Of a DNA stretch of 34,143 bases, positions 16,607 through 25,210 are shown in pieces. Made by a program: the position numbers and the translations under genes. The stretch lies in assembly GCA_031273825.1 (NCBI GenBank), contig JAISRB010000075.1, positions 1 to 34,143 of the forward strand, written 5' to 3'. Origin of the DNA: Clostridiales bacterium (GTDB lineage Bacteria; Bacillota; Clostridia; Christensenellales; JAISNN01). Position 1 is the stretch's first letter. Every line of letters begins with the position of its first letter. Below the pieces are notes generated by a model. The model worked only from the letters and a program-made list of their open reading frames with translations. It was not told the origin of the DNA and made no database searches.

Positions 16607-16820
16607 ACCCCAAAACTCATAACAAAATAAATACACAATATGTAGTATCTACAGATAATAAAATATACTAAATAATGGGTTGTGTTACCGTCTTGAAAAC
16701 TTTGACACAAAGCTGACACTAAAGAAAAAAGGAGTGTATCGCCTTGATATGCTCCTTTTTAGTATTGTATTTAGTTGTCTTATTCGATGTCTGATTCGCT
16801 TGGTATCCATGCTAATGGGC

Positions 16821-16904
16821 CTAAGTTGGTTTCGCACCGTCTTGCGTTGCTCCGCGTTCCATGCCATATTTTATTATAAGCTCTCTGATTCTTTCTATGT
16901 TCAT
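16821..16904 (-). CDS. very small ORF (27 aa), att-proximal
   Basis: MNIERIRELIIKYGMERGATQDGAKPT with GAGGAG ribosome-binding site 8 nt upstream; not in the ORF track. Confidence 0.4.
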   Translation of the reverse strand: MNIERIRELIIKYGMERGATQDGAKPT

Positions 16905-16950
16905 TTTTTTATCTCCTCGTCTTTAATTTTGGTTTTTGATTTTAGTTTTG

Positions 16951-16979
16951 TTGACAAGGTTTCTAAAAATGATTATAAT
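16951..16979 (+). promoter_or_regulatory. sigma-A consensus promoter, + strand
   Basis: TTGACA-N17-TATAAT exact consensus; no convincing ORF downstream on + strand. Confidence 0.7.
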
Positions 16980-17131
16980 GTTTATATCATTTCGATGCCT
17001 TGTCGGTTCATTTCGGCAGTTTGTCGTTTCGATTTGTCGTTTCGATGCCTCTTGTCGTCGTTATGGTGTTTCGGGTTGTCTGTGGGATTTGGTAGTTTTG
17101 CAGGCAATCCTTTTTTTGCTTATTGATACGT

Positions 17132-17389
17132 CTAAATCTTATCGCCCGTACACAATAGCACGTTTACGTCTATATTTAACGCTTCAGCGATTTTTTCAAG
17201 CGTTGCGTCTTTCGGTGCACGTTCGCCGCTCTCGTATTTGTTATAATTTTTTGCGTTTACTCCTAATTTCTCTGCAACCTGTACTTGCGTTAATCCCGCT
17301 TTTTGCCGCGCCTCTTTTATGGCTTGTGCTTGATTATTGTATATGTACACGTCGCCGTTTTGGGTTTTTATTTTAATTTCGATTAACAA
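17132..17389 (-). CDS. XRE-family HTH transcriptional regulator (phage repressor-like)
   Basis: 85 aa; 'QAIKEARQKAGLTQVQVAEKLGVNAKNYNKYESGERAPKDATLEKIAEALNIDVNVLL'. Confidence 0.88.
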   Translation of the reverse strand: MLIEIKIKTQNGDVYIYNNQAQAIKEARQKAGLTQVQVAEKLGVNAKNYNKYESGERAPKDATLEKIAEALNIDVNVLLCTGDKI

Positions 17390-17404
17390 TTTTGTTTAAC
17401 CTCC

Positions 17405-17433
17405 TTGACTTTGTTTTTTATCTGTGATATAAT
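17405..17433 (+). promoter_or_regulatory. sigma-A-like promoter, + strand
   Basis: TTGACT-N17-TATAAT, followed by hairpin GGAGGAGG-TTTC-CCTCCTCC (17444-17463). Confidence 0.55.
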
Positions 17434-17481
17434 TTCCTTACTCGGAGGAGGTTTCCCTCCTCCTTTCGGGGAATTCGGCGG

Positions 17482-17610
17482 TTATTTGTCGCCATTTGGT
17501 TTAGGCTCTTTGCTCGGTTTTAACTTAATTGTTATATGTTCAATTTCTGTTTTGTCAATTAACAATGTAAGTACTTCAAGCAAGGAGTCTTTTTCAATTT
17601 TTATTTCCAT
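17482..17610 (-). CDS. small ORF (42 aa)
   Basis: MEIKIEKDSLLEVLTLLIDKTEIEHITIKLKPSKEPKPNGDK, preceded by GGAGGTGCAAAAA; not in ORF track; has consensus promoter upstream. Confidence 0.6.
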   Translation of the reverse strand: MEIKIEKDSLLEVLTLLIDKTEIEHITIKLKPSKEPKPNGDK

Positions 17611-17661
17611 TTTTTGCACCTCCTTTATTTATTCAAGGTTTCCCTAACCTTGTGATAATAT

Positions 17662-17690
17662 TATACCATACTTTTTGTACGATGTCAACG
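17662..17690 (-). promoter_or_regulatory. sigma-A consensus promoter for the 42-aa ORF
   Basis: Minus strand TTGACA-N17-TATAAT exact consensus. Confidence 0.8.
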
Positions 17691-17716
17691 ATTTTAATAT
17701 AACATTTTAAAAACTT

Positions 17717-17917
17717 TTATAATTTTTCTCCGAAAATTGCCTCATATGCCTTGCGGATAAATTCGGGTTGCGTCATGCCGGCGTTTTTTATCGCGTCATT
17801 GATTTTTTTCATTTCGTCGGCTCTCAACGTAACTTTAAAATATCCTCTCGTTTTCGCCGCTTTTTCTTTTAGATAATAATTTTTGTCCGCTCTTTTTTGC
17901 GCTTCGCTTCTTTCCAT
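17717..17917 (-). CDS. small ribbon-helix-helix-like / antitoxin-like DNA-binding protein
   Basis: 66 aa; 'GYFKVTLRADEMKKINDAIKNAGMTQPEFIRKAYEAIFG' resembles RHH proteins; RBS AAAGGAGA. Confidence 0.55.
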   Translation of the reverse strand: MERSEAQKRADKNYYLKEKAAKTRGYFKVTLRADEMKKINDAIKNAGMTQPEFIRKAYEAIFGEKL

Positions 17918-18035
17918 TTTTTAATCTCCTTTTTTATTGACTTTTTTTTTGATTTGTGATAATATAATCAACAAGGGGGCTTTCGGGCTGACCTTGATTT
18001 GTTTCAGGTAACCGTTTTACTTGCTGGTGAGGCGG

Positions 18036-18125
18036 TTATCCTTTTTTTAGGTCTTTTATTGCGGCGGCTATTTCGGACAACATTCTCAATATTTCCATTA
18101 AGATTTGTTTTTCGATTTCGTCCAT
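18036..18125 (-). CDS. very small ORF (29 aa)
   Basis: MDEIEKQILMEILRMLSEIAAAIKDLKKG with GAGGTGAAAACA upstream; consensus promoter at 18187-18215. Confidence 0.55.
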   Translation of the reverse strand: MDEIEKQILMEILRMLSEIAAAIKDLKKG

Positions 18126-18186
18126 TGTTTTCACCTCCTCTATTCGGAGTGTCAACCCGTCCGCGCCCCTCTTGATTACATATATA

Positions 18187-18215
18187 ATTATATCATACAC
18201 TAAAGATAATGTCAA
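18187..18215 (-). promoter_or_regulatory. sigma-A consensus promoter for the 29-aa ORF
   Basis: Minus strand TTGACA-N17-TATAAT exact consensus. Confidence 0.8.
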
Positions 18216-18263
18216 ACGATTTAATGCCCTTTTTTAATTTTTTTTGCATTTAAATGCAAAAAA

Positions 18264-18302
18264 AAATACCGCCTACGGTCATTACTCCGTAAGCGGTATT
18301 TT
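18264..18302 (-). terminator. terminator ending the prophage late operon
   Basis: Minus strand AAATACCGCTTACGG...CCGTAGGCGGTATTTTTTTTT immediately after the holin stop. Confidence 0.85.
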
Positions 18303-18319
18303 TGAGTATTGGGCGAGGG

Positions 18320-18628
18320 CTATTCCCCGTCTTTTTTGTCGGGCGCGGTTGTGTCGTCAGGCTTGCCGAGCTGTTTGACAACTTGATTCGCGCCGGTGGA
18401 CGCTAAGCCCGACGCGCCGCCGATGAGCATTGCCGTCAAAATATTATCCGTCGGCATATACTCGGGCGCGGCATACAAGGCGATTATGCCGATTATAACG
18501 CCCAAAACGGCGGCTATTATCGGTATGATTTTAAGTAATGTTTCCTTGTCTTTGGCGACGTGGCTTTTATATAGGTTGACAAAAAAGTATGTCAACGCCA
18601 CTATCGCGGGTACGCTTGCTATTTCCAT
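18320..18628 (-). CDS. phage holin family protein
   Basis: 102 aa; 'PAIVALTYFFVNLYKS...IIPIIAAVLGVIIGIIALYAAPEYMPTDNILTAMLIGGASGLASTGANQVVKQLGK', two to three TM segments, typical Firmicutes phage holin. Confidence 0.85.
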   Translation of the reverse strand: MEIASVPAIVALTYFFVNLYKSHVAKDKETLLKIIPIIAAVLGVIIGIIALYAAPEYMPTDNILTAMLIGGASGLASTGANQVVKQLGKPDDTTAPDKKDGE

Positions 18629-18928
18629 TTATTCCTCCTTTGCGGTTTTTTTAACCGTTTTGTTTTTTATCTCATCAATGCGTTTATGCGATTGTTTAGA
18701 GCTTTCCTCGACGCGAGTTACGCGCTCCGTTAGGCTGTCAAATTTAGCGTCTAACTTGTCATACGACGCTTTTATGTCCTCTACCATGCGCCGCGTGGTT
18801 TTTACTTCGTTTAATATTTCTCCGTCCTCTTTTCCCCGCTTTCTCGACGACTCGGCGCGCGCAAACAAAAACGCCGCTATCGTGCATAACGGCGTTAAAA
18901 CCGCAAAAATTATAGTTATCGTTTCCAT
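18629..18928 (-). CDS. phage membrane-anchored coiled-coil protein (XhlA-like)
   Basis: 99 aa; N-terminal TM 'IIFAVLTPLCTIAAFLFA' then a coiled coil; adjacent to the holin. Confidence 0.55.
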   Translation of the reverse strand: METITIIFAVLTPLCTIAAFLFARAESSRKRGKEDGEILNEVKTTRRMVEDIKASYDKLDAKFDSLTERVTRVEESSKQSHKRIDEIKNKTVKKTAKEE

Positions 18929-19167
18929 TGTTCGCCGCCCTCCTCCGCGCTAATCTCCGCTTCTAACGCCCTTATTTGCTCCCTTAAGGCTTGCCTCTCG
19001 GCTTTAGTCGGGGCGTACTCCTCATCGCTGTACAGCCCCTCTGCGTACTTGATAGCCTTGTAGTCCGTCGCCGTCAGCTTGGTTTTTAGCGCGGATATTT
19101 GCCTTTGCTTGACGTTGCCTACCGCGCTCGGCGGCATGCTTGCTATAAGCTTGTCTTTTAGTGTCAC
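18916..19167 (-). CDS. phage protein of unknown function, tail-fibre proximal
   Basis: 83 aa; 'SALKTKLTATDYKAIKYAEGLYSDEEYAPTKAERQALREQIRALEAEI'; overlaps next gene by 13 nt. Confidence 0.55.
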   Translation of the reverse strand: MTLKDKLIASMPPSAVGNVKQRQISALKTKLTATDYKAIKYAEGLYSDEEYAPTKAERQALREQIRALEAEISAEEGGEQWKR

Positions 19168-19171
19168 TTTT

Positions 19172-22100
19172 TTACACCTCCATTATGTCTATTGTGTCAA
19201 TAATTGCCGTGCCGCCACTGATACCCCCTGCCATGATTATCCCAAACGCTCCGACCGGCGACGGGTACATGCCCTCGTCGTCTACCTCTTGGTATATCAC
19301 TTGATATGCCGCGCTCAAACCCGACGATAAATCAAGCGTAAGGGCGGCATCAATCGGCGCGTAACTTGCGCCGCCGACTTTGCGCATGTTTAAATTAAAC
19401 CCTATCGTGTCTACGTCATTACCACTACCGTCAAGCACCTTGACCGATACGATGACGTTATACAGCTTATCCTCAATGTCCGTAACCGTACCCATAAGCG
19501 CGCCCGTGTCCTCGTCAAACGCCAAATCCTCGCCGAATATTATAAAAGCGGTATCCGTGCCTAAGCCCATTACAAGGTAATCATTGACCTCGGTAAGGTG
19601 CTTATGTCCTCCCTCGTCGCCGCCCGAGCCGCCGCCCGTTGCATACTGACTACCGCTCGACAACAAGATTTTGCCGTCAAACGGCGTATCGGTGATAATT
19701 ACCGTGCCGTCCTCCTTGACCGCGACGTTGTCCGCCGTGATTATCGCCGTTGTCCATGCCTCCGTTGCCGCGTCCCATAATTGCCGATAAGCTATTATGT
19801 TGCTCGTCGCGCCTACGTGGTGTACTAAGCCCACCGCCTCCGCGTCGGACGTGTACGGTATGGTTATTTTGCCGTCCGCAAAGTCGGCGGCGGTTATGCT
19901 TATCGGCTCTAACACGGACGGGTTGCCCGTATCGCCCTTTCTGCCTGCGGGGCCTACTTTGATTAGATTCGCGGTTTTGTACGGCTGTTTGCCCGTCTGC
20001 CGGACTTCTAACTTGTAGGTATTGTCCGTATTGTCGGCGGCCGGGACTATGTCCACCATAGGACAAGTACCGAGTATCGGGGCGATTATATACTGCATTG
20101 ACGGGGTTATAACGTTCTTAAAGCCCGTATAAGGCAAGGACGGGCTAAACGTAACCGTGCCCGTCAGCCGCCGTGTAGAATTATTCTGCGTAAATGTCGC
20201 CGACATACCATCCGAGTTGCGCGTCACCGTCTCGCCCCCCGTCGGCGTCCATGTGTAGTTTAACGACTTACTTAATATCTGCATATAGCCTTGCGACGAT
20301 GGTATCGCCGCACTAAATGCAGGGTCGTTAAAAATGCCGCCCGAATACGTCATAATGCGCGGCGGGATAAAGGTGGCGGTCAGTGCAAAGCTTATGTTTC
20401 CCGTTCCTTGCGACGCTCCCAAATAGTTACCAAGTTCCGCGCTTTCGTGTCGCATGTGAATAAAATAGACGGCGTTAGGGTCAAAAACGTCCTCGTGGAA
20501 CTCGACGGTGAACGAGTAAGACTCGCTTCCTATGCTCTCGTAATTATCGCCCTTAAACATTCGACTGACATTCGCGCCCAAGCTGCTTGACGCTATCCCG
20601 GGATATCCCCCGAGATTGTTCACCACCTGTTCTTGTTGCTCGGGCGTCAATTCTTGCGGCGTAAATTGTACCGCGCTGTCGGCTTTTGCGCCCTGCTCTG
20701 CCGTTGCGTAATTAGCCGCGTCAAGCCCCGCAAGCTTTTCTTTCTCCGCCGCCGTGTAGTCCTCCGACGATAGCCCCTTGCCGTCTGTTTTGTCGACTTT
20801 GAGCGCAAGCAAGCTGTCCGTCTCCGAGGCCGTGTAGTAGTCGGAGAGGTTGACGGCGGGCGCAAACTCTTTCCATTCGTCGCCGTCCCAGTAATACTCC
20901 TTGTCCGTGTCGGTGGTTTTCCACACGTCGCCAAAGCTTACGCCCGAGGTCGGCAAGTCCGCGTATGCGTCAACCGCCCAGTCCTCCTCGTGGACAAACG
21001 CCGCGAGCTTCGCCTCAGCGACGCGCTTATCGACGTATGTATCGGTTGCAAGCCCGTAATAGTCCGCGTCAAGGTCTTTGAGGTCCACGTATTCCGTATC
21101 CGCTCCGTCGTAGACGGCGGCCTTTTTGGCGTTTAGGTTTGTCATTTCTGCGACCGTTGCCGCGCCGACTTCCTCGGCTGTGTAGGTCGGTTTCGTATCC
21201 GCCTTTGCCCACTCCGCAAAGGTGGGTATGTCGGACATTGACGGGAGTTTTTGCCATGCCGTCCAAGCGGTTAAAAACGAGTACATTCTTGTCCAAGATT
21301 CTTGCGTGGAATACTTAGTTATTTTTTGCATACACTCTACGCCGCCGGACGATGTCGACTCAAATAAAAAAGATACGCCGTATGTATTCCATTGGTCAAA
21401 GGTAACATTCGGAGGACCATTTTGCACAATGTCGGTTATAGGATTTGGCGGACTTATTCTGACGCGCATAGCTCCATAATCATTGAGGGAGCTATTACAG
21501 TTGAATCTTGACGTTAAATTCAATTCGCCCGCGCAAATTGCTTTTATGTTTACACCCGATGACATGCTTGCCCTGATATGTCCATAGTCCAACGATGACG
21601 CTACTCCGTATTCCGTCAACATACTTGCATGATTCTTAGGAGCTTTGTCGTTTATCGCCTCGGCGTTCTCCTCGTTGATATCCTTTTGCGTTGCCGCCGA
21701 GCTTAACTCCCCTAAAACGCTTTCCGTCGCCTTGTCAACGACTATCGTTTCCTCCGTCGTTCCGCCTCCGCCGCCGATTGCCGTTATCTCCTCGATACCG
21801 CCGTTTTTAAGCCCGTACAGCTTGTTGTCGAGCGGGGCTTTGTCTTGTTTTGCCTCTAATTCGCCTACGCTTGCCGCGCCTATCTCTGCCGCCGTGTATG
21901 TTGGTTTGCTCGTCGCTTTAGCCCACGCGGGTACGGTCGGGTCAATCTCGCTCTGCAATGCGCTGTCGGCTTTTGCCCCCTGCTCTGCCGTCGCGTAATT
22001 TGCCGCGTTAAGCCCCGCAAGTTTGCTTTTTTCGGTTGTCGTGTAGTCCTCCGACGATAGCCCCTTGCCGTCTGTTTTATCGACCTTGAGCGCAAGCAAG

Positions 22101-23488
22101 CTGTCCGTTTCCGTGGTCGTGTAATAGGCGGACAAATCAACCGTAAAGTCAAGATGATTCCATTCGCCGCCGAACCAATAGTAGCCATGCCCCTCGTCTA
22201 AGACCGCGTAAAGGTCAAACATATTTGCCGTCGTAGGCAAGTCCGCAAAGGTGGCAACGTCGCCGATATAGTGCAATACACTTGATACCGCCGCCGCTAT
22301 CTTTTTGTCCACATACGTATCGGTCGCTAACCCGTGATTATCCTTGTCAAGGTCGGCAAGGTTGCAATATTCTATGTCGCCGTTACCGTTTGCAAATGCG
22401 ACTTGTTTATCCTTTAATACCGCTATATCGCTTTCGATTGCCGCTTGTAGGGCGTCTATGTCGGTCTTTGTTGCAATTTTTTGCCATGGATGCCAGATGT
22501 CAAAGAATTTTACTCGTTGCCATGTCTCGCCACTTACCGGGTTAGTCACCTTTTGGATTAAATGTGGCACTATGTCGCCAGACGAGTAAGTGCGAATATC
22601 AGACTGCTCAATCTGTAGATAATGTCTGAGGCCGTCGCTTGGCGGAATCAAATCTACAGGAATATTTAAAAAGACGCTTGGGACAAAGAGCACATATTTA
22701 TACACTCCACAATGCTCAAACGTGTTTAGATCGACATCAAAACCGCTTGAGCTATATCCAGTGCTATACAACGCATGCCCGTAGCCGTCGCCGCCTACAC
22801 GAACATGTCCGTAAGTGTATTTACTCGCCATCCCATATTCAGAGCTATTACTCGCATGATTCTTAGGAGCTTTACCGGCTATCGCTTCGGCATTTGTCTG
22901 CTCTGCCGCCGTCGCTCGCTCGGACTCGGCGGCTACAGCCGCGCCTAACGCGTTGTCGGCAATCTCTCTTGCTTGCGTTTCCGCGTCTAATTCCGCGCCC
23001 GACAAAAACGGCAAATGCGTTCTGCTTCTTTCGATGTCGGCCGAATTTTTGCCGATAAGGTCTTTTGTTTCCTCGTCGTACTCAATCCGCGTTATGTCGT
23101 TATGTAGCAGTGTAAATATTATCTGCGACGCTTCGGGCGCAAGCGGCGTAAAATCAAGCGGCTTTAGCGCGGGCGCGAACTGAAACGTCTTGCTTTCCGT
23201 CGTTTGCACGTACCCCTCGCCATCGTAAAAAACAAACCCGAGGGTTATATACGGATATTGCGACAAGTTGCTCGTTATCGTAAATTTGTTGTCGATAACG
23301 GGTATGTTGTCTATAGTGGTATAATTCGCGTCGATAAGCGCAATGCAAGTACGCCCGTCCTCCTCCTCGGGTCTGATAATGGTTATTTCCGTCGCCGCGT
23401 TCTCGTATCGCCGCCCGAGAACGTATTCCGACGACGTTATTTTGTATGGTATGCAACCGTTTGATATTGTTATTGTTATGTTTTTCAT
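19172..23488 (-). CDS. large phage tail fibre / receptor-binding protein with internally duplicated modules
   Basis: 1438 aa; two repeats of 'APKNHAS..EYG.AS..YGH.R' + pyocin-knob-like '...W..MYSFLTAWTAWQK' + 'GLATDTYVDK' + 'TETDSLLALKVDKTDGKGLSSEDYTxxEKxKLAGLxAANYATAEQGAKADSA'. Confidence 0.88.
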   Translation of the reverse strand: MKNITITISNGCIPYKITSSEYVLGRRYENAATEITIIRPEEEDGRTCIALIDANYTTIDNIPVIDNKFTITSNLSQYPYITLGFVFYDGEGYVQTTESKTFQFAPALKPLDFTPLAPEASQIIFTLLHNDITRIEYDEETKDLIGKNSADIERSRTHLPFLSGAELDAETQAREIADNALGAAVAAESERATAAEQTNAEAIAGKAPKNHASNSSEYGMASKYTYGHVRVGGDGYGHALYSTGYSSSGFDVDLNTFEHCGVYKYVLFVPSVFLNIPVDLIPPSDGLRHYLQIEQSDIRTYSSGDIVPHLIQKVTNPVSGETWQRVKFFDIWHPWQKIATKTDIDALQAAIESDIAVLKDKQVAFANGNGDIEYCNLADLDKDNHGLATDTYVDKKIAAAVSSVLHYIGDVATFADLPTTANMFDLYAVLDEGHGYYWFGGEWNHLDFTVDLSAYYTTTETDSLLALKVDKTDGKGLSSEDYTTTEKSKLAGLNAANYATAEQGAKADSALQSEIDPTVPAWAKATSKPTYTAAEIGAASVGELEAKQDKAPLDNKLYGLKNGGIEEITAIGGGGGTTEETIVVDKATESVLGELSSAATQKDINEENAEAINDKAPKNHASMLTEYGVASSLDYGHIRASMSSGVNIKAICAGELNLTSRFNCNSSLNDYGAMRVRISPPNPITDIVQNGPPNVTFDQWNTYGVSFLFESTSSGGVECMQKITKYSTQESWTRMYSFLTAWTAWQKLPSMSDIPTFAEWAKADTKPTYTAEEVGAATVAEMTNLNAKKAAVYDGADTEYVDLKDLDADYYGLATDTYVDKRVAEAKLAAFVHEEDWAVDAYADLPTSGVSFGDVWKTTDTDKEYYWDGDEWKEFAPAVNLSDYYTASETDSLLALKVDKTDGKGLSSEDYTAAEKEKLAGLDAANYATAEQGAKADSAVQFTPQELTPEQQEQVVNNLGGYPGIASSSLGANVSRMFKGDNYESIGSESYSFTVEFHEDVFDPNAVYFIHMRHESAELGNYLGASQGTGNISFALTATFIPPRIMTYSGGIFNDPAFSAAIPSSQGYMQILSKSLNYTWTPTGGETVTRNSDGMSATFTQNNSTRRLTGTVTFSPSLPYTGFKNVITPSMQYIIAPILGTCPMVDIVPAADNTDNTYKLEVRQTGKQPYKTANLIKVGPAGRKGDTGNPSVLEPISITAADFADGKITIPYTSDAEAVGLVHHVGATSNIIAYRQLWDAATEAWTTAIITADNVAVKEDGTVIITDTPFDGKILLSSGSQYATGGGSGGDEGGHKHLTEVNDYLVMGLGTDTAFIIFGEDLAFDEDTGALMGTVTDIEDKLYNVIVSVKVLDGSGNDVDTIGFNLNMRKVGGASYAPIDAALTLDLSSGLSAAYQVIYQEVDDEGMYPSPVGAFGIIMAGGISGGTAIIDTIDIMEV

Positions 23489-23499
23489 TTTTCTGTCTC

Positions 23500-24537
23500 C
23501 TAATAGTAAAATATACCTATATAACCGCTACCGCCAGTTCCTCCGAGCGCATTCGTCCCGGCTCCTCCCCCGCCACCTCCACCATATCCGCTCGAAGGAC
23601 TTTCTCCGTTACCTGCACCTGAAGCGTTTCCGCCTTTGCCGCCATTGCCTAACATACTTGCCGCGCCGCCGCCACCCACACTGCTTGCCCCGCCATCGCC
23701 CTTATTGCCGCCGCTTTGCGCCTCAAACGTCCGCGTATGGTTCTCGGGTGTAATAAGGTCTATCGTTTCTCCTCCGTAACCCGCGCCATTCTCTGTGCGA
23801 TTACCACCCTTAAACCCGTTGCTTATCTTGATTATTTTCAGGTACTCGTTCTCTAATCCGAAATCAGTTGTATACGTGCCGCCCTCTCCTCCGCCGGCAT
23901 TTGCTCCCGCTTCATCACCCGCAAGTCCTCGTCGTAAGCGCATAGAACAAAGCGATGTACTTGTGTCACTATACGGTGTTATATCGAGAGTTATATCAGA
24001 GCCATACGCCCCACTACCGCTACTTCCCGCATTTCGTATAAAACAATAAACATCCGTTTTAGGTTTGAGTAGAGCGAGACAAAATGCCCCGCTTCCGCCG
24101 CCGCCCGCTTGTTGCCACAGCTGCCCTTCTCCGCCGTGACCGCCGCCCGCTTGCATGATAATATAATAAGACCTATACGTATGTTCGTTGTAGGATAACC
24201 AATCGTCTCCGTTTCTTTTGCTTACCCTCGAACCATCAGCCCATAACGATATTCTTATACCGTAGTACGGCGCGGCGCTTGCGGCAATATTTACATAACT
24301 AATCGCGTTTATTAAATCATAAGCGCACGTCGGGCGCGTTCCTTTTGCCGCCACACGCGCCAATTGTCCGTTTATTTTATAAATTGTGTTTACGTTCGGT
24401 ATCCATGGGAATTCCTCCGGAGCACTTGCATAATTTGAGCTTAGTCCGTTTAGCTTGTATACGTCGCCAAAATTCGACGAGCCAAATCTTTTTTCTGCAA
24501 TATCGTCCAAGCTAATGCCATTTATTTTATATGCCAT
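23500..24537 (-). CDS. phage tail protein with glycine-rich C-terminal domain
   Basis: 345 aa; 'MAYKINGISLDDIAEKRFGSSNFGDVYKLNG' and 'GGNKGDGGASSVGGGGAASMLGNGGKGG...GGGGGGGAGTNALGGTGGSGYIGIFYY'. Confidence 0.7.
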   Translation of the reverse strand: MAYKINGISLDDIAEKRFGSSNFGDVYKLNGLSSNYASAPEEFPWIPNVNTIYKINGQLARVAAKGTRPTCAYDLINAISYVNIAASAAPYYGIRISLWADGSRVSKRNGDDWLSYNEHTYRSYYIIMQAGGGHGGEGQLWQQAGGGGSGAFCLALLKPKTDVYCFIRNAGSSGSGAYGSDITLDITPYSDTSTSLCSMRLRRGLAGDEAGANAGGGEGGTYTTDFGLENEYLKIIKISNGFKGGNRTENGAGYGGETIDLITPENHTRTFEAQSGGNKGDGGASSVGGGGAASMLGNGGKGGNASGAGNGESPSSGYGGGGGGGAGTNALGGTGGSGYIGIFYY

Positions 24538-24546
24538 AAATACTCC

Positions 24547-25206
24547 TTAAATTTTGTCATCAAAGTTTGCCGCAACGAGTTTCGTCGCTTTTACCTTTCC
24601 CGTCGCAACGCCAAACAGATACGTTAATATCGTTTGCAAATCAGACGTTCCAGTTGGAGCGGCTTGCGAAAACGCTGTAGGCACCGCTATCGGTATGTCC
24701 GCAAGCCCCAAAACTCCCGTTTTCCCCGCTATCGATATGACCCCCGTTGGCGGAGTAGGGCGCAAAATCCAATCAGTTAAATGCGTTCCGTCATCGTTAC
24801 CGAGCACATAAGTTGTTCCGTCGGCAAGGATAGCCTCGTCGCCTTTTTGCGCTATATCACCATCCTTACCAACCGTCGAGAGCGTCAGCATTTCTGCCGT
24901 ATCAGCAACGACAAAAACCTCCGTAATAGCGTACATAGGTATCACGCTCGCTGGTAGTTTTCCGTCCGCGCCCGTCAAAGGCACCTTCCCCGCACCCGTT
25001 CCTACGTCCTCCGCGCTTGCTGTTCCCAGCCCCGCGAGGGCGTTATCGATAGGTTGCAAAAAAGCCTTATTTATCGGCGTCCCCGGTTCGGTTATCGTCG
25101 TCGGAGCGGGCATCAATCTCACCTTGCCGCCGCCTAAATCCGTCATGACAAAAATATCGTCGCCGACGGCTATTCTGTCTTTTATGTCTCTTGCCGCAAA
25201 TGCCAT
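24547..25206 (-). CDS. phage tail/base-plate-associated protein
   Basis: Start placed at MAFAARDIKDRIAVGDDIFVMTDLGGGKVRLMPAP; contains 'ADGKLPASVIP' and 'GVISIAGKTGVLGLADIP' motifs common in tail fibre proteins. Confidence 0.65.
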   Translation of the reverse strand: MAFAARDIKDRIAVGDDIFVMTDLGGGKVRLMPAPTTITEPGTPINKAFLQPIDNALAGLGTASAEDVGTGAGKVPLTGADGKLPASVIPMYAITEVFVVADTAEMLTLSTVGKDGDIAQKGDEAILADGTTYVLGNDDGTHLTDWILRPTPPTGVISIAGKTGVLGLADIPIAVPTAFSQAAPTGTSDLQTILTYLFGVATGKVKATKLVAANFDDKI

Positions 25207-25210
25207 TTGT

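Noticed and set aside
16454-16719. Minus-strand ORFs 16454..16636 and 16510..16719
   Set aside because: The 'HARGHRFESCCIHQ' segment is a translation of the tRNA 3' end; not real proteins.
16680-17376. + strand ORFs 16680..17126 and 16936..17376
   Set aside because: Cys/Phe/Arg-rich composition, no good RBS, overlapping XRE and small minus-strand genes with better evidence.
18238-18265. TTTTTTTTGCATTTAAATGCAAAAAAAA palindrome as a special replication or packaging site
   Set aside because: Likely explained by overlap with the late-operon terminator U-tract and AT-rich promoter region; no further support.
23500-24537. Glycine-rich protein as a collagen-like adhesin or ice-binding protein
   Set aside because: Position in the tail module and composition fit a phage tail-tip glycine-rich domain better.
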